Positions 7,421 to 16,361 of a stretch of 64,000 nt of DNA are shown here, in pieces. Position 1 is the first letter of the stretch; every line of letters begins with the position of its first letter. This stretch comes from JAWSVE01 sp050789445 (lineage in GTDB: Bacteria; Pseudomonadota; Gammaproteobacteria; Pseudomonadales; Cellvibrionaceae). Made by a program: the position numbers and the translations under genes. Location: NCBI GenBank assembly GCA_050789445.1, contig JAILXR010000001.1, forward strand, positions 1,922,001-1,986,000, in the 5' to 3' direction. Below the pieces are notes generated by a model that worked only from the letters and a program-made list of their open reading frames with translations, ran no database searches and had not been told where the DNA came from.

Positions 7421-10400
7421 CTACGCCACAATCAGCGTTCCATTATCGATCAACGTAGTAAGATCAAGCCCTGTGTTACTTTGGATTTGCGTCACAATTG
7501 TTGGCGCAAAGGCAGTGCCTGTCCCATCTTGATCAACACTGATTTGTGCGTGATATGATCCGTTACTGATAAATACAAAGTCAGAGATTGCATCTCCGTT
7601 ACCAGCGTCGAAATCAATCACGTCAGAGATATCAATCATGTCACCCTCAGGTAGGGAGAAGTCATGGATATAATCCATTGTGCCGTCAATGTCGCCGGCT
7701 TGGTAAGCAAACGTATCAGCGCCATCATTACCGTAGAGGGCATCAACACCTGTTCCACCATAGAGCGTATCGTCTCCAGCACCGCCACCAAGAATATCAT
7801 TGTCAGCTTGACCATAAAGAGTATCGTTTCCTGCCCCTACAAAGCCCGAAGTTGCTGGATCATCGTCACCGATTAAGCGATCAGCACCATCTCCACCATA
7901 GAGCGTGTCAGCGCCCTCTGCGCCCCAAATGAGGTCATTGTCAGCGCCACCATCAATAATGTCATCACCAGCATTCCCGTAAATACGGTCAACACCTGCA
8001 TCACCATTGATTGTGTCATTGTCTTCTAGACCATAGAGGTAATCATTACCTGCATCACCATTGATTGTGTCATTGCCTTCGTTTCCGTAGATACGGTCAA
8101 CGCCATCACCGCCATCGAGGGTATCGTCACCTAACCCACCATAGAGATAGTCATTTCCTGCATCTCCATAGAGGATGTCGTTATCTGCGTTCCCGTAAAG
8201 AGTATCGTTGCCGTCATCACCATAGAGAACATCGTCCCCTGCTCCACCAGATATATTGTCTTTGCCGTCCCCTCCATGAAGCTCGTCGTTTCCAGCGCCT
8301 ACAAAGTTATCAAGTGCTGCGTCATCATCACCACGGATCACATCGTCACCGATACCACCCCAGATAATGTCATCGCCCTCAAGACCTAGAAGAAGATCCC
8401 AACCATGCTCTCCATAAATTGTGTCGTTTCCTAGGTGTCCGTAAATACGGTCGTTATCTCTCTCACCGTTAAGAATGTCATCACCGTCATTACCATAGAT
8501 ACGATCCTCACCGTATCCACCATAGATAGTATCAACACCCGCATCACCATGTAGGTAGTCTAAAAAGCCAGTACCATTGATTGTGTCGTAAACGTCTAGA
8601 TCAAAATCATAATTAGTCTGCGAGAGACCATCATCTGCAATTAGGCGCACAGCCAGCGTTGCCTGCGAGGTTGCTGGCACAGTCCCTGTAAGGTTTCCCG
8701 TGGCACTATCAACAACAATATAAGCTGGCAGCGCTGAGCCATCCTGTAGCGTTGCTGTATATGTAATTGTGTCTCCATCAGGGTCTGTGAAATCGGATAT
8801 GAAAGATAATGTGCTTCCTGCTTGAATTGACACACCAAGATCCATTACACCAGCAATTGGAGCGTTATTAGAAACTATAGAGTTTAATGTGATATTCGCT
8901 TGGCTCTCTTTGCCATCAAAATCACGCAACGTATAAGAGAACATATGTGTTCCGATATAATTTTGTGTACCAGTAAATGTGAAATTCCCATCTGCCGTTA
9001 AATCAAATGTACCGTAAGCACCTGACACATTGAGCGCATCCACTTCCAAATACAGCCCATCTGGATCATAGTCAGAGCCACTTCCATTGTTATCTAAAAC
9101 ATTACCAGCGACCACGCCTCCACGATCAATTGTAATTAAATCATCAAAGGCATTCGGTGCTGCGTTTGGAGGTGTTATTGTCCATTCTCCTGTTGCGAAA
9201 ACCTGATTAAAATCATATGTATCTCCATCAATTTGAATATATTCAATACCTATTTCATCATTAAAGAACTGATAGAAAACCTCAACGCCAAACCAAGGGC
9301 TTCCTAAATCGCTTGTTCCAATTAAAAGGTTATTTCCATTTTGCGTAAAGACAACATCTTCTTTCACAATATCGTTTAGAATAAGTGTGTCTGCCCCATA
9401 ATCATCGCTTATAAAGTCACGTGTTCCAAACGCACTCACATCATTCCCGCTGATGATATAGAAATCATTCCCAAAATCACCGAACATAGTGTCTGACCCA
9501 TTTCCACCAATAAACACATCACGCCCATATCCGCCTGTCATAGTGTCGTTACCATCACCCCCAATGAAGCGATCATTTCCTGCTTGACCATTGAGAGTAT
9601 CATTCCCCGCTGTTCCATCCTGAACAGTTATAGAAAATTGTGGGATGCTTGGTGTCACTGAATAGGCACCATTATTTAAAAGGTAATTTAGATCGTAAAC
9701 ATAACCACCAAGGTCTATAAATTCTATACGGTTATTCTCACCATCAAAATAATCTTGGATTTTTACGCCTGCCCACGAATAAGGACTATTCACATTGATA
9801 ATTAAATCAAAGTTACTCTGCGTGAATGATACTTGGTCAACTGTTACAACAGATTCCTCAACAACGATTGTATCTGTACCATCATCATCAATGATCGTAT
9901 CAATAACACCCTGATCGAAATCGTAAGCACTAAACAAATAGATATCATCGCCCCTGTCACCATAGAGAGTGTCACTCCCATCACCGCCAACGAGTAAATC
10001 ATCCCCATTATTTCCAAGAATTGTATCCCAACCTGAGCCCCCAAAGAGATGATCATCACCACTATCCCCAGTTAAAAGATCATGATCGCCCTCACCGTAT
10101 AATGCCTCACCATTTGAATCAAAAGCACGTAAATCATCAAACCCACTTGTACCGATTTGAACAGTCGTCGGCGTATTGGATATTATATAGGCATGCTCCA
10201 ACGGATCAGGAACGCCTAATATAATATTGGCATTATTTAAAAACTCATCATATGCCACATCTTTTAAAATCAACTCTTGTGATTGGTCAAACGTAATGCG
10301 TACCTGCGTTCCATCATCAATGATATTTAGACCAGAGACATCTACCGCGTCACTGACGTTTGATAGGTCAAGGCGATCTTCTTGAATGTTAAAATCTTCA

Positions 10401-12484
10401 ACTGTGGCGCTTCCACTTTCGCCTCTCATGATAAAGACATCGCCACCCTGACCACCAATAGCCGTGTCATCATCGCGGATATGTATGGTATCACCACCAC
10501 GTCCACCATTAAGACTATCACTCCCTACTCCACCATCAATAGTGTCAACACCCGCACCGCCATGGATGTCATCATTGCCCACGCCACCCGTTAAGGTGTC
10601 ACGTCCCTGCATCCCACGAATATCATTATCAAGATCATTCCCTACGATGGTATCCAATGCCTCACTGCCAAAAATATCACTATTGATTGGTACACTCGTA
10701 TTAATTTGAGATATCCACGTCCCCGCATTTGAATCCCACAAAACTTCAAACGCCTGACCATCCACAAAGCTCATCGAAATCACGGCGCCACTAAAGTTTG
10801 CACCTTCTCTGTACACATAGTTATCCAAGGTAATTGATCCATGCCCTACAACATTAAGAACCATATCAACGTGGAACTCTGATCCCAATACACCATTCAC
10901 AATCGCCGTACCGATATATCCACCAGCACTTGATCCAATACTTACATCCGACGTTTGAATATCTTCTGAAAAATTAATCTCCATACTAGATATGGCAGTA
11001 ACCGTGGTTCCACTCTTTAATGCAACCTGTCCCGTATATGTGTCATTCCCTTGGGTATATTCAATCACAACCCCATCACCAACTTGAACTGCAATGATAT
11101 CGTTCCCCTGCGAACTAATCACTTTGTTGGCGTCACCATATGCAATGGTTTGCCCAGTGGTCACACCACTATAATCCAATGTATTAAATGTCGACCCCGC
11201 CACCAACATTTGATTAAATTGAGCCAAATCTTCATTCCGTAAGGCTATGCTGTCTGCATTGACAATTTCAATACTATCCAATGTATCCTTGTCATTACCG
11301 TATGCATCCCAAAGGGTTAATGTGCCGTCATTGTTAAATGTTAACGCACCTGCATTTTCCTGCACGAACGTATCATTCCCTGCACCACCAATAATATGGT
11401 TGTCGTATGCGTTTCCGAAAAATGTATCGCTATGCCCTGTTCCAATGGCATTTTCAATCACGGTGCCGTATGCAATGGCTACATTGCTTATTTCAATTCC
11501 CTGTGCTAAATCGTAGCCAGCTTTGCCTTGCCCATTTTCACCAATAGAGGAAAATTTCCTTTCGCGTAAATCTATCTTTGCTCCAAAATCACTAAAATCA
11601 GAAGCATCAATTGTGTCCGTTGTCCCCCCTGCATCCCAAATTGTATAAATAAAGGCGAGATTTTTGTCATAAATTCCATTGCCATCAAGGCGCCCAAATC
11701 CTTGTCCGAGCTTATAAGTGGTTCCCGTTGTCATAATATCAAAATCAAGATCTTCATTACGGGTTGTTTTATCAACGCCATATATTTCCTGAAGTGCCGC
11801 AATATCATCTATCTGAAGCCCATAAGTAAAAAGAGGCTGCCCATTCAAGTTATCATAAAATAACCCATTTTTAGTGAATACCAACTCTTCATTCGCTAGC
11901 CCCTTATTTACTATTTCCCACCCTAGTGGAATATATGACATTGTCGTAAATTTTTGTAAATTTAAACTGGAAGCATTGATAGGATGGTCAAGCCCAACAG
12001 CATGGCCAAGCTCATGTAAAATTGTAAAAAATTTGGTATCGCCATAGTTAGAATCAAAAACCACGTTAGGGTTTAAAATAATATCCCCTTCGTGACTTCC
12101 TCCACCTTCATTCCCAGGTAGCGCAAGAACCCGACCGAGTTCGTTACTAATAACCGTCTGCGCTTTTGTTATTACAATATCGCCTCCTGTTCCAGAATCA
12201 TCTAGTTCGAATTTTACTTTCGATATCACATCAGAAAAAGAAGTTCGATAATGTGTCCCGTTAAGGGTTTGTAAAAGGTTACCAGTTGCCTGCCGACCAA
12301 GTGCGCCAAGCTCTAGAAAATTTGGTGTCAAAGAAAAATCATTTTGAACTTCTTGTCGTAAGGCTCCATTTGAGTCTAGATATAACGATTGTGCCAATGC
12401 GGTATTCGCAAAACCATATGAAAGAGTGATTGATCCGTTACTAACATCCCAACCAGCACCTGAACGTAGAAGTTCGTGTGTCAT
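7421..12484 (-). CDS. Giant RTX metalloprotease/adhesin-like protein, serralysin-type (M10) N-terminus
   Basis: A 1687-residue secreted protein. The N-terminus holds a metzincin zinc site HELGHAVGLDHP (His157, Glu158, His161, His167) followed by a Met-turn TTMSY, as in serralysins. From about residue 350 there are many glycine/aspartate nonapeptide RTX repeats (GGxGxDxxx) in blocks, so it should bind calcium once secreted. A central cadherin/VCBS-like stretch (about 1130 to 1290) separates RTX blocks. The C-terminal 100 residues (DTFAYQAGDIDG...) resemble the type I secretion target domain. There is no classical signal peptide. The start is set by GGGAGAA ahead of the ATG. The upstream 225-residue gene ends two bases before it. 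No ABC/HlyD/TolC genes are visible, so it must use an exporter encoded elsewhere. Confidence 0.88.
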   Translation of the reverse strand: MTHELLRSGAGWDVSNGSITLSYGFANTALAQSLYLDSNGALRQEVQNDFSLTPNFLELGALGRQATGNLLQTLNGTHYRTSFSDVISKVKFELDDSGTGGDIVITKAQTVISNELGRVLALPGNEGGGSHEGDIILNPNVVFDSNYGDTKFFTILHELGHAVGLDHPINASSLNLQKFTTMSYIPLGWEIVNKGLANEELVFTKNGLFYDNLNGQPLFTYGLQIDDIAALQEIYGVDKTTRNEDLDFDIMTTGTTYKLGQGFGRLDGNGIYDKNLAFIYTIWDAGGTTDTIDASDFSDFGAKIDLRERKFSSIGENGQGKAGYDLAQGIEISNVAIAYGTVIENAIGTGHSDTFFGNAYDNHIIGGAGNDTFVQENAGALTFNNDGTLTLWDAYGNDKDTLDSIEIVNADSIALRNEDLAQFNQMLVAGSTFNTLDYSGVTTGQTIAYGDANKVISSQGNDIIAVQVGDGVVIEYTQGNDTYTGQVALKSGTTVTAISSMEINFSEDIQTSDVSIGSSAGGYIGTAIVNGVLGSEFHVDMVLNVVGHGSITLDNYVYREGANFSGAVISMSFVDGQAFEVLWDSNAGTWISQINTSVPINSDIFGSEALDTIVGNDLDNDIRGMQGRDTLTGGVGNDDIHGGAGVDTIDGGVGSDSLNGGRGGDTIHIRDDDTAIGGQGGDVFIMRGESGSATVEDFNIQEDRLDLSNVSDAVDVSGLNIIDDGTQVRITFDQSQELILKDVAYDEFLNNANIILGVPDPLEHAYIISNTPTTVQIGTSGFDDLRAFDSNGEALYGEGDHDLLTGDSGDDHLFGGSGWDTILGNNGDDLLVGGDGSDTLYGDRGDDIYLFSAYDFDQGVIDTIIDDDGTDTIVVEESVVTVDQVSFTQSNFDLIINVNSPYSWAGVKIQDYFDGENNRIEFIDLGGYVYDLNYLLNNGAYSVTPSIPQFSITVQDGTAGNDTLNGQAGNDRFIGGDGNDTMTGGYGRDVFIGGNGSDTMFGDFGNDFYIISGNDVSAFGTRDFISDDYGADTLILNDIVKEDVVFTQNGNNLLIGTSDLGSPWFGVEVFYQFFNDEIGIEYIQIDGDTYDFNQVFATGEWTITPPNAAPNAFDDLITIDRGGVVAGNVLDNNGSGSDYDPDGLYLEVDALNVSGAYGTFDLTADGNFTFTGTQNYIGTHMFSYTLRDFDGKESQANITLNSIVSNNAPIAGVMDLGVSIQAGSTLSFISDFTDPDGDTITYTATLQDGSALPAYIVVDSATGNLTGTVPATSQATLAVRLIADDGLSQTNYDFDLDVYDTINGTGFLDYLHGDAGVDTIYGGYGEDRIYGNDGDDILNGERDNDRIYGHLGNDTIYGEHGWDLLLGLEGDDIIWGGIGDDVIRGDDDAALDNFVGAGNDELHGGDGKDNISGGAGDDVLYGDDGNDTLYGNADNDILYGDAGNDYLYGGLGDDTLDGGDGVDRIYGNEGNDTINGDAGNDYLYGLEDNDTINGDAGVDRIYGNAGDDIIDGGADNDLIWGAEGADTLYGGDGADRLIGDDDPATSGFVGAGNDTLYGQADNDILGGGAGDDTLYGGTGVDALYGNDGADTFAYQAGDIDGTMDYIHDFSLPEGDMIDISDVIDFDAGNGDAISDFVFISNGSYHAQISVDQDGTGTAFAPTIVTQIQSNTGLDLTTLIDNGTLIVA

Positions 12485-12486
12485 TA

Positions 12487-13164
12487 TTATTCTCCCTTAA
12501 TTGTTTTATTTTTTTCATTTTTATGTAGCTCATTGTAATTTCTAACAAAATAAACATTCAACATAAACGCCGTCTTTTCAAGAATTTCCTCTTTATATCT
12601 TTCATATTTTTCAGGCTTATTAGGCAAGGAGAAGACAACAGTTTGAACCAGATCTGGAGTTGTCAACACAGGGAACTTTCTCGATATTTTCATTGTTATA
12701 GAATATAAATCTGACAAATCGCCACCCGTTTTAGGAGTAACTGACTCCCACTGACTTAGTAAAAGAGGTTGTATAACCAATGAAACAAAAAGCTCTTCCT
12801 CCCGTTTCGATAAGTCAGTGGGTTCGCTGTTACCGTTATCATCGTAGCCATTAAACTTTACACCATTAGATAAAATACCATTCCGAACCGTCTCGATACA
12901 AAAACTACTAAACTCTGCAATTTTTAAAAATTCAGATAAATTTTCTCCACTAGTAGAGCAGTGAAGAGATATTCTTTTTGTATCGAAAATGTTTCCTTTG
13001 ACTCTTTTCAAATCATGGTCATAAGCTGTTGGAATTGGCACAAATCCAGCGTTTGCCTGCGTTTTCGATGAAAAAACATAACTACTTCCAAAAAGGATAC
13101 CTATCCCAATCAAAACAGAAAAAGCCCTTAAAAATACTTTCTTCTCAACTTTCTCTACACTCAT
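12487..13164 (-). CDS. Signal-anchored hypothetical protein paired with the RTX protease
   Basis: A 225-residue protein with an N-terminal hydrophobic segment (about residues 12 to 32, FSVLIGIGILFGSSYVF) acting as signal peptide or anchor. The rest is hydrophilic with two cysteines near 68 and 88 that could form a disulfide. I do not recognise a family. It lies upstream of the RTX gene with two bases between stop and start, so the two form an operon. A periplasmic inhibitor or secretion helper would fit, as serralysins often have a small inhibitor encoded next to them, but its length and sequence do not match the usual inhibitor family. Function unassigned. Confidence 0.65.
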   Translation of the reverse strand: MSVEKVEKKVFLRAFSVLIGIGILFGSSYVFSSKTQANAGFVPIPTAYDHDLKRVKGNIFDTKRISLHCSTSGENLSEFLKIAEFSSFCIETVRNGILSNGVKFNGYDDNGNSEPTDLSKREEELFVSLVIQPLLLSQWESVTPKTGGDLSDLYSITMKISRKFPVLTTPDLVQTVVFSLPNKPEKYERYKEEILEKTAFMLNVYFVRNYNELHKNEKNKTIKGE

Positions 13165-13507
13165 TGCTTAATTCCTTTTTTCAAAATTTCCATTATTTGA
13201 CTCATAACAACCCCCCGCCAAAGAGTCAAAAACTATTAAAAGTTTATCCATTTGTTTCTATATACTTAACTTAAGATTGGCATTTCTGCATTGATCAAAA
13301 ATCGAACACAGACAAGTGGGGACAGCTACAGGTCTCGTGATCTATCCCTTGTTCTATTTCGTCGTATAGTTCTTCGAGTTTCTTTCTTATCTGCAACACG
13401 ATTTTTATCAGATTGTTGAGCTGATTTCTCGAAGAGAAGGCTGAGTGAAGATTTGCGTTTTACATCTCTATCTTGCGATTACATTTTTATTCAAATCAAA
13501 TGCCATC
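13165..13507. other. Gene-free stretch upstream of the RTX operon
   Basis: No coding frame looks real here. It should contain the promoter of the leftward RTX operon. A segment near 13313 reading AGTGGGGACAGC resembles the outer ends often seen beside IS200/REP-type transposase genes in gammaproteobacteria, but no transposase is present. I make no firm call. Confidence 0.3.
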
Positions 13508-13671
13508 AATTATTAACGAGACGTTAATTGTTTACATGCTTTAATAATTATAGGACTGCTATCCATAGAAATTCGGATTAGCAGTCTTTTTCTTTTGGAT
13601 ACAGCCCACCCATTGATTGGGATGCAAACTGAGAGGAGGGAGGCAAATATCTTTCGCCTCTCAGACATCCC
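13508..13671. repeat. Structured direct repeat, copy 2 (partner at 7243-7405)
   Basis: Same orientation and same order of sub-elements as copy 1: ATTAACG-aga-CGTTAAT, hairpin GACTGCTA...TAGCAGTC followed by a T-rich run, CCCATTGATTGGG, and GAGGC...GCCTC. The hairpin stem differs from copy 1 by a paired change (G-C in one, A-T in the other), so the fold is kept although the bases changed. It lies between the RTX operon and the recombinase at 14164. Confidence 0.8.
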
Positions 13672-13703
13672 TTGCGAACGTAAAGACCAACAAAGGGTTT
13701 GTA

Positions 13704-13892
13704 ATGTCTGAAAAGCTAACACTAGTTGAAATTGAAACGGCTTATATACAAGCCGCAAAAATCGTACATCGATACGGAGATGTATACCTACCGATTTTCG
13801 AAAGATTGGAAATGGAAAGAGAAACCTATATCAAGGCTGAAGAAATGTTGACACGAGCAAAACGCATCGCTATGACTAATTCTATTGAGTAG
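13704..13892 (+). CDS. Small conserved mobile-element protein
   Basis: A 62-residue protein from the ATG at 13704 (MSEKLTLVEIETAY...). An upstream ATG at 13617 would run through the direct repeat and is unlikely. The pattern YIQAAKIVHRYGDVYLPIFERLEMERE is one I associate with small hypothetical proteins encoded beside integrases and relaxases in proteobacterial elements; no function is known to me. It is predicted all-helical. It sits between repeat copy 2 and the first iteron cluster ahead of the recombinase gene. Confidence 0.6.
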   Translation: MSEKLTLVEIETAYIQAAKIVHRYGDVYLPIFERLEMERETYIKAEEMLTRAKRIAMTNSIE

Positions 13893-13899
13893 TATTTTG

Positions 13900-13932
13900 G
13901 GATACAAAACGGGATACAAATTGGGATACATA
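13900..13932 (+). repeat. 12-bp iteron cluster 1
   Basis: Three head-to-tail units with an exact 12-bp period, GGGATACAAAAC, GGGATACAAATT and GGGATACAT. The same array occurs at 14129-14161. Tandem units of this kind before an integrase gene are usually arm-type binding sites of the recombinase. Confidence 0.75.
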
Positions 13933-14128
13933 GTAAAAATTAATTGAGAGAATAATGCAGCTAAACAATTGAATTAATTAAATTCATAAGACCTGTTAGT
14001 TTTTCACATTAATCTGGGTCTGGGCACCATTTACGTTAAGACTTCATTAACCATTCCCCGTATAACATACTGTATAGACTAAGAAATTTTATCTTACGTC
14101 ATTTATGGTTCCGTTTTATCCCCGAATT

Positions 14129-14161
14129 GAGATACAAAATGGGATACAAATTGGGATACAT
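14129..14161 (+). repeat. 12-bp iteron cluster 2, abutting the recombinase start
   Basis: Three units GAGATACAAAAT, GGGATACAAATT and GGGATACAT with the same 12-bp period as cluster 1, about 229 bp downstream of it. The array ends two bases before the recombinase ATG and includes its ribosome-binding region, so protein bound here could repress its own gene. Confidence 0.75.
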
Positions 14162-14163
14162 GG

Positions 14164-15465
14164 ATGTCAAATTATCTAATGCAACGAGACGGATTTTACT
14201 ATTATAGAAGGCGAGTTCCTGACTATTTAGTTGAATACGATAAACGGAAATTTATTCGCACATCTCTCAAGACCAGAGACAAAAGAGAAGCGATTAGAAA
14301 AGCAGCCATCTTGAATGACTTTATTGAAGAGTATTGGCAAAGCCTAATCAATGACAATACTCTTGATCCAAACATCGCATATAAGCTGGCGATTAAACGC
14401 GCCGAACTGCATGGTTTTAAATATAAAAGCGCTACAGAGGTATCATTAGAGCAAGTTGGAACGATTTCTGAGCGCTTAGTCGAGGCAACGAACGCCATAG
14501 ACGAGCCAGAGGCAGTCTCAGCAATCCTTGGAGGCCAAACTGTTCCAGAGTTGTCACTGGAAGCCCTATGGAACGAATACTATAATTTTAAAAAGCCTGA
14601 CCTAATCGTAAAATCCAAATCACAACGAGAGCGCTGGATTAACCCTAGAGTTCGTGCCTATAAAACATTTGCCAAAGTTTGCGACAATATTTCCGTCAAT
14701 AATATTACTCGCAACGATATCATGGCGTTTCGTGCGTGGTGGTCTGAGCGTTTAGTCGAAGGGAACATGGCTCCAAACTCTGCGAATAAAGACTTAACGC
14801 ATTTGCGATCATTGCTAGCTTTCGCACAAGACAATAAGGAATATATCACCTTCGACGTTAACTCACTATTTGCCCGTATTCGTTTCAAGGAACGCGATAG
14901 CGAGAGGCGACCATTTGCAACTGAGTTTATTTCTTCGACGCTACTCAACCCCAAAAACCTTATAGGCCTCAATGATGAATGCCGTTTATTTCTCTACGCT
15001 ATGGCGGATACAGGCGCACGACCGTCGGAGTTAGTTGGTTTAAATGCACAGCGCGGAGATATCCGCCTTGATGCCCCCATTCCCTATATCCACATACGGC
15101 CAGATGAACATAGAGAACTCAAAAACCGATACAGCCAGCGACAAATCCCGCTGGTTGGGGCATCACTATATGCTTTCAAACAGCTTCCAGACGGATTCCA
15201 GCAGTATTTCCAAAAACCAGACCAACTCTCAGCCAACTTGAACGGCTTTTTGCGAGAACACGGCCTTCTTCCAACGGATGACCACACTGTATATAGCCTG
15301 CGTCATAGTTTTGAAGACAGATTGAGTGCCGTCGAGCCACCTGAAAAGATACAGTCCTTCCTAATGGGGCATAAATACAGACGTGAGCGCTATGGCGATG
15401 GCCCTACTCTCTACCAGAAGAAAAATTGGCTTCAAAAGATAGCTTTTTCAATGCCCCATGGATAA
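14164..15465 (+). CDS. Site-specific tyrosine recombinase (DUF6538-type N-terminus)
   Basis: A 433-residue integrase. The N-terminus FYYYRRRVPDYLV is the DUF6538-like arm-binding domain, followed by a core-binding domain (about 130 to 240) and the catalytic domain (about 245 to 430). Catalytic residues seen are Arg286 (ADTGARPSEL), Lys320, Arg380 (YSLRHSF), His403 (MGHKY) and a probable Tyr410. The first histidine of the usual HxxR box is Tyr377, a variation I believe recurs in this subfamily. Two iteron clusters lie upstream and repeat copy 2 is 0.5 kb away. It may have integrated part of the island or moved the RTX cassette. It is unrelated to the P4-type integrase at 24189-25469, so the island is composite. 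Confidence 0.9.
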   Translation: MSNYLMQRDGFYYYRRRVPDYLVEYDKRKFIRTSLKTRDKREAIRKAAILNDFIEEYWQSLINDNTLDPNIAYKLAIKRAELHGFKYKSATEVSLEQVGTISERLVEATNAIDEPEAVSAILGGQTVPELSLEALWNEYYNFKKPDLIVKSKSQRERWINPRVRAYKTFAKVCDNISVNNITRNDIMAFRAWWSERLVEGNMAPNSANKDLTHLRSLLAFAQDNKEYITFDVNSLFARIRFKERDSERRPFATEFISSTLLNPKNLIGLNDECRLFLYAMADTGARPSELVGLNAQRGDIRLDAPIPYIHIRPDEHRELKNRYSQRQIPLVGASLYAFKQLPDGFQQYFQKPDQLSANLNGFLREHGLLPTDDHTVYSLRHSFEDRLSAVEPPEKIQSFLMGHKYRRERYGDGPTLYQKKNWLQKIAFSMPHG

Positions 15466-15564
15466 TGTATAAAGCCGAAACCGAGCGATAGACATTTCAC
15501 CTAGCAAAGTGCAAAATAAGCGATATGTAATTCCATATCTATCAATATATTCTGTAAAAAACCT

Positions 15565-16167
15565 ATGAAAAGAAAATCTGACACATCATCCACTAACACC
15601 TCTGCGACTAATGCTAGTCAGCAGGAGCAGATAGATAACCTTCTAGAAACTGAAGAACTGGAAGCCCTAGCAGGTAATATCAAGTTTTGTCGGGCACTTT
15701 ATGAATCGGATAACGGCAAAGAAAAAGTAATCAAGCTTCTCAATACAGCCCTATCCGAGCCTAAGGATGAAAAATTCAAAGTAAGTAGGCCTCGCAACGT
15801 AAGAGAACAATTTGTAAAAACATTATGTATCGAAGCAAATTTAGCTATAGATGTGAATCGTCTTGACATTCACGATCCAAAAATTGTACAAGAAATATGG
15901 AAACACAACCCCAACAGAAAGGACATTGGGGACATGGAACATGCAAATAAAAGGATATATAGAAAAGATCCATCTCTTATGGCCAACCCTGACCTCCCCC
16001 CCCAAGCCAGCGTCAACCGTACAAAAAAACCAGCAAACCTAAGGCTAACTCCTGATTTTCTTGAATCAGTGGATAGCCACGCTGACGTATTGAGCATGTC
16101 CCGAACAGATTTCATCACGACCGCTCTTGAAGAAAAAATCGCCAGAATGAACGCAAAACCAAAATAG
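15565..16167 (+). CDS. Hypothetical protein with C-terminal ribbon-helix-helix domain
   Basis: A 200-residue protein. The N-terminal 140 residues are hydrophilic and unrecognised. The C-terminal 50 (NLRLTPDFLESVDSHADVLSMSRTDFITTALEEKI) have the strand-helix-helix pattern of ribbon-helix-helix DNA-binding proteins. Its stop is immediately followed by a palindromic operator-like sequence (16168-16202) ahead of the coupling-protein operon. Control of that operon, or a relaxosome role, is a plausible inference. Confidence 0.65.
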   Translation: MKRKSDTSSTNTSATNASQQEQIDNLLETEELEALAGNIKFCRALYESDNGKEKVIKLLNTALSEPKDEKFKVSRPRNVREQFVKTLCIEANLAIDVNRLDIHDPKIVQEIWKHNPNRKDIGDMEHANKRIYRKDPSLMANPDLPPQASVNRTKKPANLRLTPDFLESVDSHADVLSMSRTDFITTALEEKIARMNAKPK

Positions 16168-16202
16168 TTATGTAATTACACTTTACATATGTAATTACAT
16201 AA
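16168..16202. promoter_or_regulatory. Double palindromic operator
   Basis: A perfect 13-bp inverted repeat, TTATGTAATTACA (16168-16180) and TGTAATTACATAA (16190-16202). Each arm contains the perfect palindrome TGTAATTACA, with centres 19 bp apart, about two helical turns. This suits two dimers bound side by side, upstream of the operon starting at 16362. Confidence 0.7.
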
Positions 16203-16210
16203 CATATTCT

Positions 16211-16235
16211 TCTCACTGTGATCGTATCAGTGAGA
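16211..16235. promoter_or_regulatory. Inverted repeat upstream of coupling operon
   Basis: TCTCACTG (16211-16218) and CAGTGAGA (16228-16235), perfect 8-bp arms with a 9-nt centre. There is no T-run, so it is more likely a protein-binding site or leader hairpin than a terminator. Confidence 0.5.
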
Positions 16236-16361
16236 GTAATCCTATCCCTCCCTGCAATACCTCCACATTGGGTGCGCACCCTCTAATTAGATTTCGAATG
16301 GGCTAGATATCAGGCTTAGGCCTCCCTCTACCCGAAACTTGTCTCTTAGAGGATGTGCGAT

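Noticed and set aside
7588..8367. Long plus-strand open frames opposite the RTX repeats (114 and 100 codons)
   Set aside because: They are the antisense shadow of Gly/Asp-rich repeats, with His/Arg-rich translations and no ribosome-binding site.
13313..13345. IS remnant suggested by AGTGGGGACAGC
   Set aside because: Only a short match from memory, with no transposase sequence or matching second end nearby.
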